DNA from: Burkholderiales bacterium 70-64
GTDB lineage: Bacteria > Pseudomonadota > Gammaproteobacteria > Burkholderiales > Burkholderiaceae_E
Length of the DNA stretch: 64,000 nucleotides
Direction: 5' to 3'
Assembly: GCA_001898645.1 (NCBI GenBank)
Contig: MKUQ01000054.1
Span: forward strand, 1-64,000
The translations under genes and the position numbers were made by a program. Positions 30,455-39,990 of this stretch are shown here, in pieces. How positions within the stretch are numbered: position 1 is the stretch's first letter; every line of letters begins with the position of its first letter. The notes beneath the pieces were generated by a model. That model was not told where the DNA came from. It saw nothing but the letters and a program-made list of their open reading frames with translations, and did no database searches.

Positions 30455-30910
30455 TCAGCCGCGGCTCAGCGGCGGCCAGCGCAGCAGCGGCCCGAGCGCG
30501 TCGAGGGTGTTCTTGAGGATCAGGCCGTACTCGGTGTCGCCTTCCATCACCAGGGCGCGCTCGAAGAACAGGCGGTCGGCGTCTTCCTCGCCGCGCAGCA
30601 GGCGCAGGTAGCTCGCCGCATCGGCGGCCACGCGCAGCGTCACCGGGCCGCCGTCGGCCACGGCGCGAAAGCCGGCGGCGGTGAGCATGACGCGGCAGCG
30701 CAGGCCGAGGTCGCACACCTCGATCTCGACCACCTGCCCGGCGAGCTGCTGCGCGACATCGGGCGCGAGCCGCGGGCGCAGCAGGCGATCGAGTGCCAGC
30801 GCGAGGGCGAACGAAGGCGGACGGATGGGCAGGCGGGCGACCAGCGTGCGCAGGGCGGCCGGCACCGGCAAGGCGGTGCTGCGCGGCGGTGCGGTGTCCA
30901 GGCTGTTCAT
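30455..30910 (-). CDS. ubiT: SCP2-domain ubiquinone biosynthesis accessory protein UbiT
   Basis: SCP2-like lipid-binding domain (LRVAADAASYLRLLRGEEDADRLFFERALVMEGDTEYGLILKNTLDAL), adjacent to ubiU/ubiV. Confidence 0.8.
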   Translation of the reverse strand: MNSLDTAPPRSTALPVPAALRTLVARLPIRPPSFALALALDRLLRPRLAPDVAQQLAGQVVEIEVCDLGLRCRVMLTAAGFRAVADGGPVTLRVAADAASYLRLLRGEEDADRLFFERALVMEGDTEYGLILKNTLDALGPLLRWPPLSRG

Positions 30911-31836
30911 GTCCAGCTCCTTTCGAGTCCGGGGCGGCGGTGCGCGAAGCCGTCGACGAGACCGCCGGGCAGGCTCAGCGCCTCGAGCGCGGCCCGGGCC
31001 TCGCCGGCATCGCCGCCGTGGTTGAAGACCTTGTCGAAGCATGCCAGCACTTCGCCGAAGCCCTGGGCGGTGGGCGACAGGCGCAGGCGCGTGGCGCCGG
31101 CTTCGCGCAGCGCCGCGGCTTCGCCGATCAGGCAGTGCTGCCCGGCCGACTGCGTCTGGATGCCGTTCAGGGTGAGGAAGGGCTCGCCTTCGGAAGTGGC
31201 CAGCAGCAGCCCGTCGGGGTGCTCGATGCAGCGGAAGCCGCATTCGTCCTTGTTGAGGTGATAGTGGCGCGCGGTGAAGCAGCGCGCCGAGAAGGCCAGC
31301 GGCAGCCGGCCGAAGGCGAACACCTCGGTGGCGATGGGGGTATCGGCCTGCGGGCCGCCGGACACCGGCGCCTGCGGCGGATTGACGCGCCCGATGGCGT
31401 CGAGCGAGAGCTCGACCGGCGCCACCCAGCGTACGGCGCCGAGCGCCGCGTGCTCGAGCAGGGCGGGGCGGCTGTACACGTTGACGTGCGGGCCCAGCAC
31501 GAAGGGCCGGCCGGCCAGGGCGCGCAGCGCCGAGGCGTCGCCGGCCTCGACCAGGTAGGTCTCCTGGGCGGTGATGCGGCGCATCTCGCGCAGGTCGGAT
31601 TCGGATTCGAGCAGCGCCTGGCTGGCGAACACCACTTCCTTGCCGCAGGCGGCGAGGTCGTGCGCGAGCGACAGCCAGTCTTCGGGCTTCATCTCGTGGC
31701 GGCGCGAGCACACCACCTCGCCCAGCACCACGGTATCGGCCGGTGAGTCGGCCACGGCGCCGTAGAACTCGATCAGGGTCTTGCGCGGCCAGTAGTAGAG
31801 GACCGGTCCGACAGTGAGCCGGATGCGTGGGTTCAT
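30907..31836 (-). CDS. ubiV: U32 peptidase-family protein UbiV
   Basis: LTVGPVLYYWPRKTLIEFYGAVADSPADTVVLGEVVCSRRHEM; pairs with UbiU. Confidence 0.88.
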   Translation of the reverse strand: MNPRIRLTVGPVLYYWPRKTLIEFYGAVADSPADTVVLGEVVCSRRHEMKPEDWLSLAHDLAACGKEVVFASQALLESESDLREMRRITAQETYLVEAGDASALRALAGRPFVLGPHVNVYSRPALLEHAALGAVRWVAPVELSLDAIGRVNPPQAPVSGGPQADTPIATEVFAFGRLPLAFSARCFTARHYHLNKDECGFRCIEHPDGLLLATSEGEPFLTLNGIQTQSAGQHCLIGEAAALREAGATRLRLSPTAQGFGEVLACFDKVFNHGGDAGEARAALEALSLPGGLVDGFAHRRPGLERSWT

Positions 31837-31849
31837 CCCGGATCCTCCT

Positions 31850-32899
31850 TCAGCGCCACGGGCGGTTGTAGGCGCCCAGCGTGTGCTGCTGGCCCTCGGA
31901 CCAGCGGCCCAGCGCCGCCACCCATTGCGGCTGCACCGCGAAGCGCGCCGGCTGGGCGGCGCAGTGGTCGATGGCGGCGCGCCACACGCGCGTGACCTGC
32001 TCGACGTAGGCCGGGCTGCGCTGGCGCCCCTCGATCTTGATCGCCGAGATGCCGAACTCCATGAGCTGCGGCAGCACCGCCAGCGTGTTCAGGCTGGTGG
32101 GTTCCTCGAGCGCGTAGTCGCGCACGCCCTCGACGTGGAAGCGCCCCTTGCACAGGGTGGGGTAGCCGCGCGGCTCGTCGGGCGCGTAGCTGTCGATCAG
32201 CACGCCGTTGAGCCGGGCGCGCACGCCCTCGGGCGCGTCTTCCCAGCGTACGGCAGCGGGCGGCGAGCACACGCCGGCGGTGTTCGGCGACTGCCCGGTG
32301 GCGTAGGAGGACAGGGCGCAGCGCCCCTCGACCATCACGCACAGGCTGCCGAAGCCGAACACCTCGATCTCGGCGCTGGTGTGCCGGCACACGTGGCCGA
32401 CCTGCGACAGCGTCAGCACCCGCGGCAGCACGGCGCGCTGGATGCCGTAGCGCTCGCGATAGAACTCGATGGCCTCGTAGGTGGTCGCCGAGGCCTGCAC
32501 CGACAGGTGCAGCCGCAGTTGCGGATGATGGTCGCGGGCATAGGCCAGCACCGCGGTGTCGGCGCAGATCAGCGCGTCGGCGCCGAGCTCGGCAGCGGTG
32601 TCGACGGCGCGCCACCAGCGCTCGGGCTCGCGCGCGTCGGCGTAGGTGTTGAGCGCCATCAGGACCTGCGCGCCGCGCGCGTGGGCATAGGCCATGCCTT
32701 CGCGCGCCTGGGCGAGATCGAAATTCAGGCCGGCGAAGTTGCGCGCGTTGGTCGCGTCTTTCAGGCCCATGTAGACCGCGTCGGCACCGGCGTCGATGGC
32801 GAGCTTCAGCGCCCGCAACGACCCGGCCGGGCACACCAGGTGCGGCTTGCGCACGGCGGCTTCACGACGTTCGCTCATTCCCCTTCCCTCCGTGTTCAT
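31850..32899 (-). CDS. ubiU: U32 peptidase-family protein UbiU
   Basis: LVCPAGSLRALKLAIDAGADAVYMGLKDATNARNFAGLNF, SLCVMVEGRCALSSYATG, KIEGRQRSPAYV. Confidence 0.88.
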   Translation of the reverse strand: MNTEGRGMSERREAAVRKPHLVCPAGSLRALKLAIDAGADAVYMGLKDATNARNFAGLNFDLAQAREGMAYAHARGAQVLMALNTYADAREPERWWRAVDTAAELGADALICADTAVLAYARDHHPQLRLHLSVQASATTYEAIEFYRERYGIQRAVLPRVLTLSQVGHVCRHTSAEIEVFGFGSLCVMVEGRCALSSYATGQSPNTAGVCSPPAAVRWEDAPEGVRARLNGVLIDSYAPDEPRGYPTLCKGRFHVEGVRDYALEEPTSLNTLAVLPQLMEFGISAIKIEGRQRSPAYVEQVTRVWRAAIDHCAAQPARFAVQPQWVAALGRWSEGQQHTLGAYNRPWR

Positions 32900-34242
32900 C
32901 CCGGCCGCCCGTCGCTGCGCGGCCGGCCGTACCAGCGCACGTAGCGTGCGCTCCAGGCGAGCATCACCGCCGCCCACGCTGCGGCCGCTGCCAGCAGCAG
33001 CGCTTCGTGGCCGAGGCGCCAGCCGGGCTGCCAGGCGGGCAGCGCGGTGGCCGCCAGCCGCAGCGCCACCGCGGCCTGCAGGCCGAGGAAGAGCGCCCAG
33101 GCCAGGCCGTCGACGCTGTGGGCGCGGCCGTCCTGGCCGGCGCTCACGCGCGTGACGAAGGCCAGCTGCGTGGAGGCGAACGACCCCATGCCGAGTGCGT
33201 GCAGTGCCGCCAGGCGCGGCTCGGGTGTGCCGTGGCCGCTCCAGGCCAGCCAGGCCGCGAGCGCCTGCAGGGCCAGTGCGATGCCCAGCCACACGAACCC
33301 CACGTGCAGCATGGCGAGCAGGTGGATGCGCAGGTTCTGCACCCGCGCCCAGCGCAGCGCCAGCCCTCCCACCGCCAGGGCCGCGGCGCCGTCGAGCACA
33401 GCGGTGGCCAGCGTGGCGGCGTCGTGCTCCGACAGGCCGGCGGCGAGCGGCGGCTGCACGGCGAGCACGGCGAGCCACGTCCACAGCAGCCAGTTCGGGT
33501 GCCTCTCGTCGAGGCGCGGCGCGGCGACGTCGAAGAAGGGCACCATGCGATGCGAGGCCGCGGCGAACACCGGCGCGAGAAACCACCACAGGCCGGCCGA
33601 GAGCGCGATCTGGACCAGCAGCGGCTCGCCCAGCGCGATCCCCGAGGCGGCGAGCCACAGCGCGGCGGCCCCGATGCCGCAGGCAGCGGCGATGACGCGC
33701 AGGTGCGTGCGATCGGCCGCGCGGCCGGCGCGCACCATCTGCACGAGGCGGGTGGTGAACAGGCTCCAGGCGCTGGCGACGATCGCCAGGCCGACGGCGG
33801 CCAGCGGCGCGCCGGCATGCGCTCCGGCGAGGAAGGCGCCCCAGCCCGTCAGCCAGGCGAAGGCCACCGGCAGCAGCACCCGCGCGTCCACCGCCGGCAG
33901 GGCGAGCCAGCGCGGTCCGGCGGTGAACAGGAAGCCGGCGAAGAACATGGGCATGAACGAGAAGATCATCAGCAATGCGTGCGCGTGCGCCGAGCCCACC
34001 GCCCACGAGACCGACAACCCGGGTCCGAGGCGCCACGCGAGCACGGCGAGCCACCACAGCGCGCCGGCCGACAGCATGGCCGCGCCGACGCTGAAGCCCA
34101 GGCGGTGCGGAGCGGAGAGCAGCCGGACGAATCGCCAGGGTTCGACCGGGCCGCCGCCCCGCGCGGGGCGTTGCGGGCGGCCGGCGGGGGAGAGGGACAC
34201 GCGAGTCGTCTGGGTCGCAATGGCGAAACGCCAACTTGCCAC
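32896..34242 (-). CDS. nnrS: NnrS family heme/copper membrane protein
   Basis: HAHALLMIFSFMPMFFAGFLFTAGPRWL, SHRMVPFFD, multi-TM. The start is uncertain; a GTG at 34200 fits the predicted promoter better. Confidence 0.85.
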   Translation of the reverse strand: MASWRFAIATQTTRVSLSPAGRPQRPARGGGPVEPWRFVRLLSAPHRLGFSVGAAMLSAGALWWLAVLAWRLGPGLSVSWAVGSAHAHALLMIFSFMPMFFAGFLFTAGPRWLALPAVDARVLLPVAFAWLTGWGAFLAGAHAGAPLAAVGLAIVASAWSLFTTRLVQMVRAGRAADRTHLRVIAAACGIGAAALWLAASGIALGEPLLVQIALSAGLWWFLAPVFAAASHRMVPFFDVAAPRLDERHPNWLLWTWLAVLAVQPPLAAGLSEHDAATLATAVLDGAAALAVGGLALRWARVQNLRIHLLAMLHVGFVWLGIALALQALAAWLAWSGHGTPEPRLAALHALGMGSFASTQLAFVTRVSAGQDGRAHSVDGLAWALFLGLQAAVALRLAATALPAWQPGWRLGHEALLLAAAAAWAAVMLAWSARYVRWYGRPRSDGRPG

Positions 34243-34283
34243 TATAGCTGACAGGACAGTACGAAAGCCTTGCGCGACATCAA
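34241..34283 (-). promoter_or_regulatory. candidate FNR/ANR/DNR-type site TTGATgtcgCGCAA plus -10 TATAGT
   Basis: Minus strand 34283..34270 TTGATGTCGCGCAA (8/10 of TTGAT-N4-ATCAA); TATAGT at 34246..34241, spaced as in a class II FNR promoter. Confidence 0.5.
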
Positions 34284-35104
34284 GCGGATCGGGCCTGCAG
34301 CAGCGCGATCATGGCATCGATCAGCCCCGTCACCTCGGCCTGGCGTGCGAGGACGAAGCGCGCCGCGCTGGGCCCGCGGGGCTCCACGCGCACCGTCAGC
34401 CAGCCGGACGGTGCGCGCTCGAAGACGATCTCGTCGGTGTCGTCGTCGCCGGTGTACACCACGCTGCGCGCCTCGTGGCGCGCGGCCAGCGCGCACAGCG
34501 CCTCGAATTTGGTGACCGAGCCCGGCGGCAGCAGGTTCACCACCCGCGTGCCGCCGATCACGCACGGCGCCGGCTCGAGGCGCTGCACCAGCGCGTGCAG
34601 CAGTGCTCCGGCGCGTTCGGGATCGCGCGCCTCCCGGTAGTGCAGCGACAGCGTCAGGCCCTTGTCCTCGATCAGGATGCCGGGATCGTCGAGCGATTCG
34701 CGCAGCATTGCTGCCAGTGCGTTCGCCCAGGCGCGGCAGATCGAGCGTGCGTGCGCCGACGCTGCGGCCCTGCCGCCGACCGTCTCGTCGCCGACCGCCT
34801 CATCGCCAGCTGCCGCACCGTCGGCCGTCTCGTTGCCGTGGTTGCCGACGAGATCCTGCACGCCGACGTCGGCACGCGCACGCAGGTCGTCGATGGAGCG
34901 CCCGGAGACGATCGCCAGCGGCGCCAGCGCGGCCAGCCTGCGCAGGCCGGCGGCCACCGGCTCCGGCAGCTGCGCCATCGAGGGGTGCGCGACGATGGGC
35001 GCCAGCGTGCCGTCGTAATCGAAGGCGACCAGAGCCGGCCGCGCCAGCGCCCGGCGCAGCGCCGCGCGGCCGGCCGGGCCGAGGATCGGGGAGAACGGCT
35101 TCAT
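34280..35104 (-). CDS. otsB: trehalose-6-phosphate phosphatase
   Basis: [55 protein letters not shown]. Confidence 0.92.
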   Translation of the reverse strand: MKPFSPILGPAGRAALRRALARPALVAFDYDGTLAPIVAHPSMAQLPEPVAAGLRRLAALAPLAIVSGRSIDDLRARADVGVQDLVGNHGNETADGAAAGDEAVGDETVGGRAAASAHARSICRAWANALAAMLRESLDDPGILIEDKGLTLSLHYREARDPERAGALLHALVQRLEPAPCVIGGTRVVNLLPPGSVTKFEALCALAARHEARSVVYTGDDDTDEIVFERAPSGWLTVRVEPRGPSAARFVLARQAEVTGLIDAMIALLQARSA

Positions 35105-35117
35105 GAGCAGGGCAGCT

Positions 35118-37388
35118 TCATGTCTTCGGCGCCGTGTCGGTCTCGCCCAGGCGCGCGTGCAGCCGCGCGCGCCGGCGCAGGCGTCCTGCGTCGAGCAGCA
35201 TGCGTCCGGCCCAGCGGTACACGTTGAACTCGCGCACCAGCTGCCGCATGCTGTGCATGCGTGCCTGCTGCTCGGCCTCGGGCATGGTCAGGGCGGCGTG
35301 CAGGGCCTCGGCCACCTGGTCGATGTGGTAGGGGTTGACGATCAGCGCCTCGTGCAGCTCGCGCGCGGCGCCGGCGAACTGGCTGAGCACCAGCACGCCG
35401 CGCTCGTCGTCGCGCGCGCCGATGAATTCCTTGGCGACCAGGTTCATGCCGTCGTGCAGGCTGGTCACCACGCACACGTCGCAGCCGCGGTAGTGCGCCT
35501 GCACCGACTCGCTGTCGTGATGCTCGACGAGCAGGCGCACCGGCGGCGGTCCGTTGCCGCCGAAGCGCTCGTCGATGTGCGCGGCGAGCTCGCGCACCTG
35601 CGCCTGGAAGCGCTGGTATTCGTCGAGCGCCGCGCGCGAAGGCGCTGCGATCTGGATCAGCGTGAAGCGGCCGATCCATTCGGGGTGCAGCTCGAGCAGG
35701 CGCTCCACGGCGCGCAGGCGCTCGATGATGCCCTTGGTGTAGTCGAGCCGATCCACGCCGAGCGCGATGCAGTGCGACTCCGGCAGCTCCCAGCGCTCGC
35801 GCAGCGCGGCCCGTGCCGCGGCGACCCGTTCGGCGGGCGGCGTCTCGGACGCGGGGGGATCGGGCCAGGCGATCGAGATCGGGTAGGCCTCGACCCGCGT
35901 CGGCTGCCCGGCCACGGTGATGGTGGAGGATTCGTGCTCGATGCGCGCCTCGAGGAAGCGGTCCACGGTCTCGAGGAAGTTCTTGCAGTGGTAGCGGGTG
36001 TGGAAGCCCAGGATGTCGCTGCCCAGCAGGCCCTCGAGGATCTCGCGCTTCCACGGACAGATGCCGAACGACTCGGGGTTGGGCCAGGGGATGTGCCAGA
36101 AGACGATGATCGTCGCCTTCGGCAGCTGCTCGCGCACGTAGCGCGGCACCAGCGCGAAGTGGTAGTCCTGCACCAGCACCACCGGATCCTCGGTCTTGGC
36201 CTCGGCCACCACGGCGTCGGCGAAGCGGCGGTTGACCAGACGGTACTGCTCCCAGTCGGCGCTGCGGAACACCGGACGCACGTGGGCGATGTGGCACAGC
36301 GGCCACAGCCCCTCATTGGAGAAGCCGTAGTAGTAGCCGGCTTCCTCGGCCTCGGTGAGCCACACCCGGCGCAGCGTGTAGGAAGGGTTGCGCGGCGGCA
36401 CCCCGACGCGGTCGCGGGCGTCGACCGTCTCGCGGTCGGCCGAGCCGCTGCCGTGCGCGATCCAGGTGCCCGAGCAGGCCCGCATCACCGGCTCGACCGC
36501 GGTGACCAAGCCGCTGGCGGGCCGCCGCACCACGGGTCCGTCCGGGCCGGTCTCGTGGATGTAGGGCTCGCGGTTGGACACCACGATGATCTCGTCGCCC
36601 GAGAGCTGCTCGCGCAGCAGCGTGCGCAGGGTGTGCGGGGTCCATTGCAGCGTCGTGTCGTCGTGCAGCCTGCGTTCGCTCTCGATGTCGCGCAGCATGT
36701 CGCGCAGGTCGCCGAGCAGCGGCGTCATCTCGGGCGCCGGCGCCGGTGCCAGTGCCGGCGCCGCCGGGCTGGCCCGCGACATCTCGGCGCGCAGCATGTC
36801 GCGCACGCTGGCTATCCAGCCGCGCAGGCTCAGGTGCGCCATCAGCACGGTGATCGCAGTGACGATCAGGCCGGTCAGCAGGAACACGCCGATCACCCAG
36901 GTCCGCGCATCGGCGCTGCGCCGGCGCACGAAGTTCATGTCGTGAGCGACGAGCAGCGTGCCGAGCGAGCGATCGCCCTGCGCGAGCGGCTTGGCCGTTA
37001 CGTGCAGCCGGCCTTCGATCAGGCCGCGTGGGGCGGTCGCGATGGCCGGCCCGACCTGGCAGCCCAGCGATGCCGGCCAGGCGCTGGTATGCACCATCAT
37101 GGTGCCGTCGTCGGTGCACAGGGCCAGCGCCTCGAGACGGTCGTCGCGGGTGGTGCGCTCGAGACGCTCGCGGATCGCCGGGAGATCGCCGGCGGCCAGC
37201 GGTGCGGCGATCAGCGCCTGGACCGAGTCGGCGACGAGCCCCGAGCGGATCTCCACGTCGCGCACGAACCATTTCATGGTCAGCGCGTCGACCAGCGGGA
37301 CCACCAGCAGCGCGAGCACGAACAGCGCCAGCGCCAGCGGCACCACGAAGCGCAGCGACAGCCTGAGCGTGCGCATCATCGCGGGCAT
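35118..37388 (-). CDS. otsA: trehalose-6-phosphate synthase with N-terminal two-TM membrane/sensor module
   Basis: GT20 motifs [53 protein letters not shown]-terminal TM1, about 110-aa region, TM2. Confidence 0.92.
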   Translation of the reverse strand: MPAMMRTLRLSLRFVVPLALALFVLALLVVPLVDALTMKWFVRDVEIRSGLVADSVQALIAAPLAAGDLPAIRERLERTTRDDRLEALALCTDDGTMMVHTSAWPASLGCQVGPAIATAPRGLIEGRLHVTAKPLAQGDRSLGTLLVAHDMNFVRRRSADARTWVIGVFLLTGLIVTAITVLMAHLSLRGWIASVRDMLRAEMSRASPAAPALAPAPAPEMTPLLGDLRDMLRDIESERRLHDDTTLQWTPHTLRTLLREQLSGDEIIVVSNREPYIHETGPDGPVVRRPASGLVTAVEPVMRACSGTWIAHGSGSADRETVDARDRVGVPPRNPSYTLRRVWLTEAEEAGYYYGFSNEGLWPLCHIAHVRPVFRSADWEQYRLVNRRFADAVVAEAKTEDPVVLVQDYHFALVPRYVREQLPKATIIVFWHIPWPNPESFGICPWKREILEGLLGSDILGFHTRYHCKNFLETVDRFLEARIEHESSTITVAGQPTRVEAYPISIAWPDPPASETPPAERVAAARAALRERWELPESHCIALGVDRLDYTKGIIERLRAVERLLELHPEWIGRFTLIQIAAPSRAALDEYQRFQAQVRELAAHIDERFGGNGPPPVRLLVEHHDSESVQAHYRGCDVCVVTSLHDGMNLVAKEFIGARDDERGVLVLSQFAGAARELHEALIVNPYHIDQVAEALHAALTMPEAEQQARMHSMRQLVREFNVYRWAGRMLLDAGRLRRRARLHARLGETDTAPKT

Positions 37389-37513
37389 GCTCCGTCCGGG
37401 TGCACACCCGCTCCGACCGGCCGGCCGCGGCGGGCGCCGACGCACGCGGCTATCGCGCAAATCGGCCGGCGCGTGCATACTTTCTGCCTGCAGCCGCCAC
37501 GGATCGAAGAGAG

Positions 37514-38077
37514 ATGAACATGAACTCCGTATCCGGCCCCGAGCATCAAGCCATCTCCCGCGCGCCCGCCCAGCCCGCCCAGCCCGCCGAACGCGCCGCC
37601 GCCATGCCGGAGCACCCGCCCGAGGCGGTCGAGGCGCTCCAGCACTTCAGGATGATCTTTCGTTCGGTTCGCCGTCATTTCCATGACGTGGAAGAGCGCT
37701 GCGGCATCAATGGTTCCCAGGCGTGGGCGCTGGCGGTCGTCGCGCGTGCGCCCGGCATCCGCGTGAAGGACTTGGCGCGCGCCATGGCGGTCCAGCAGTC
37801 CACCGCCAGCAATCTCGTCGAGCAGCTCGCGCGCCAGGGGCTGCTGCGACGCATGCGCGATCAGCGCGATCAGCGCATCGTGCTGCTCTACCCGACGCAG
37901 GCCGGCGAGGACGCGGTCGCCCATGCTTCCAAGCCCTTGGTGGGCATCCTTCCGGACGCGCTGTCGCGCCTCGGACCGAAGCGGCTGACGGTGCTCAATC
38001 GCCTGCTGCACGAGATCGTGGCGGCCATGCAGGTCGAAGGTGCCGAGGCGAAGCACCTGCCCATCGCCGACTTCTGA
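37514..38077 (+). CDS. MarR-family transcriptional regulator
   Basis: [65 protein letters not shown]. Confidence 0.85.
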   Translation: MNMNSVSGPEHQAISRAPAQPAQPAERAAAMPEHPPEAVEALQHFRMIFRSVRRHFHDVEERCGINGSQAWALAVVARAPGIRVKDLARAMAVQQSTASNLVEQLARQGLLRRMRDQRDQRIVLLYPTQAGEDAVAHASKPLVGILPDALSRLGPKRLTVLNRLLHEIVAAMQVEGAEAKHLPIADF

Positions 38078-38310
38078 GAACGTTGAAGGAATCTGCTGCG
38101 CGGTCCGATCTCGCGCCTGTGATGCTCGCCGCACTCCGGTACGGCTGCGCTTCTCGCCGCGACCTCGGACCGCTCGCTGCGATTCCTTCGCACGTTCCGA
38201 GCGCGCGCGGCAATCCGATGCGGCAATTCCCGCACGCGCCGTAGCTCCGCCACGGTTGCGCTTTGCGCCTTGCTTGCACCCCGGCCGGGGGCTCACCCGG
38301 GCTCGATTTC
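38078..38310. repeat. structured palindromic intergenic element after the marR gene
   Basis: Imperfect ~40-bp inverted arms (38078..38119 vs 38157..38197) starting immediately after the MarR stop; apical module and 38240..38310 related to the interior of the 49801..50065 element. Confidence 0.65.
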
Positions 38311-38364
38311 ACTCTGAAAGACTCCTGGGCCAAGTATAGTGGCTGCGATCCCTGGGCACGATTC

Positions 38365-39378
38365 ATGAGCATGGAGCGTCGAAAGCCCGCATCGGACGCG
38401 CAGTGGCTGTTCGCCGACGTCGGCGGCACCAACGTGCGCGTGTGCCGCTGGCAAGGCGATGCCGGTGCGGGTCCCATCGCCCGCTCGCCGGCCGATGCCT
38501 TCGATACGCTGGACGCGGCGCTGCGCGCGCTCGCCGGCGCGCACGCGCTGCTGCCCGACCACTGCGCGCTGGCCGTGGCGGCGCCGGTGCACGATGCGCC
38601 CATGCCGATGACCAATCGCGGCTGGGTCCTCGATGCCGCGGTGCTGCGTCGCGCGCTCGGCCTGCAGGCGCTGCGCGTGGTCAACGACTTCGTCGCGGCG
38701 GCCGCCGGCATCGCCGCGCTCGATGCCGCGGCAACGCAGACCGTGCGCGCGGGCGTGCCGCGACCGGCCAGCCGGCTGCTCCTCGGGCCCGGCACCGGCC
38801 TGGGCGTGGCCGCGGTGCTCGATGCAGGCGGCAGCGCCGAGCGCATCGTGGCCAGCGAGGGCGGTCACATGGGTTTCGGCTACCCCGAGGACGCGCTCGC
38901 TCCGCTGCTCGCGGCGATGCACGCACGATGGGGCCGCCGCCTGTCGTGGGAGCGGCTGCTGAGCGGCGACGGGCTCGCTCGCCTGCACGCGTGGCAGGCC
39001 GGGCTGGCCGCGCCTCTCGAGGCCCGGCAGGTGAGCGCGTGTGCGGCCGCAGGCGACCCTGCGGCGCGGCGCGCCGTGCAATGGTTCTGCCGTCTGCTCG
39101 GAGCGTGCGCCGGCGACTTGTGCCTGGCCTTCGGCGCCGACGGCGGCGTCTGGCTCACCGGCGGCGTGCTCGACGGCCTGGGGCAGGCTTTCGATGCTGG
39201 CGCATTCCTCGAGGCGTTCGACGACAAAGGGCGCTATCGGGCGCGTCAGCACGAAGTGCCGGTGCATCGCGTGCTCGCCACCGACCTGGCGTTCCGCGGC
39301 CTGGCGCGCATCACGCGCACGGCCTGCCGCGCGCCCGGTCTGCTGGTCACGCCGGCGGGCATCGAGGCGCTGCATTAG
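38365..39378 (+). CDS. glk: glucokinase
   Basis: WLFADVGGTNVRVCRW, LLLGPGTGLGVAAVL, ASEGGHMGFGYPEDALAPLL, VWLTGGVLDGL. Confidence 0.9.
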   Translation: MSMERRKPASDAQWLFADVGGTNVRVCRWQGDAGAGPIARSPADAFDTLDAALRALAGAHALLPDHCALAVAAPVHDAPMPMTNRGWVLDAAVLRRALGLQALRVVNDFVAAAAGIAALDAAATQTVRAGVPRPASRLLLGPGTGLGVAAVLDAGGSAERIVASEGGHMGFGYPEDALAPLLAAMHARWGRRLSWERLLSGDGLARLHAWQAGLAAPLEARQVSACAAAGDPAARRAVQWFCRLLGACAGDLCLAFGADGGVWLTGGVLDGLGQAFDAGAFLEAFDDKGRYRARQHEVPVHRVLATDLAFRGLARITRTACRAPGLLVTPAGIEALH

Positions 39379-39407
39379 GGCCTGCTCACCCTGCGATCGA
39401 CCCCGCG
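39378..39407 (+). repeat. solo copy of GGGCCTGYTCACCCTRCGATCGACCCCGCG
   Basis: 28/30 identity to the TIR; the first G is the last base of the glk TAG stop. Confidence 0.8.
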
Positions 39408-39519
39408 CCCGGAGGGGTGGGCGATTTGGTAAAATGACACATTTCCCCGACACCACGGCGTGTGCGGCTTCCCCGAAAAGGGAAGCCCGCCTGCGCACGC
39501 CATGCAAAGGAGATCGTGC

Positions 39520-39978
39520 ATGCAGGAAGCTCTTCGCTCGAATCCCGACAGCGGTGTCCTGGACGCACCCCTGCCGCAGCCGTCCGGCGATTCGACGCGC
39601 GTGTACTTCGCCGGCGACTCGACCCGCGTCGATCGCCAGTATCACGACGCGATCCGCGACCAGGCGCAGCGCTTCATCGCCGGACCTGGCGGCACGCTGA
39701 TCGTGTCCGGCCACGCCAACCCGGTCGACGAGCCGGAGGCGGCGGTGCGGCTCAGCATGGACCGCACGCAGGCGGTGGCCGCGCTGCTCGAGCAGTTCGG
39801 CGTGCAGAGCCACCGCATCGTGCGCGTGAGCCATGGCGCCAACGCGCCGCTCGTCGACGTGTCCGACGAGGCGTCGAGCTGGCTCAACCGCTGCGTCGAG
39901 ATCCGTCCCGGCGCGCTCGCGCCGCGCCAGCCGGTGTGGTCGCAGCGCGGCCGCAAGCCGGCGCGGGGACGTTCGTAG
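39520..39978 (+). CDS. OmpA-like C-terminal domain protein
   Basis: FAGDSTRVDRQYHDAIRDQAQRFIAGPGGTLIVSGHANPVDEPEAAVRLSMDRTQAVAALLEQFGV; no obvious signal peptide. Confidence 0.6.
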   Translation: MQEALRSNPDSGVLDAPLPQPSGDSTRVYFAGDSTRVDRQYHDAIRDQAQRFIAGPGGTLIVSGHANPVDEPEAAVRLSMDRTQAVAALLEQFGVQSHRIVRVSHGANAPLVDVSDEASSWLNRCVEIRPGALAPRQPVWSQRGRKPARGRS

Positions 39979-39990
39979 GGTGAACGGGCC
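39963..39990 (-). repeat. diverged solo TIR copy at OmpA-like stop / uvrD start
   Basis: CGCGGGGACGTTCGTAGGGTGAACGGGCC; contains the TAG stop and the candidate GTG start. Confidence 0.6.
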
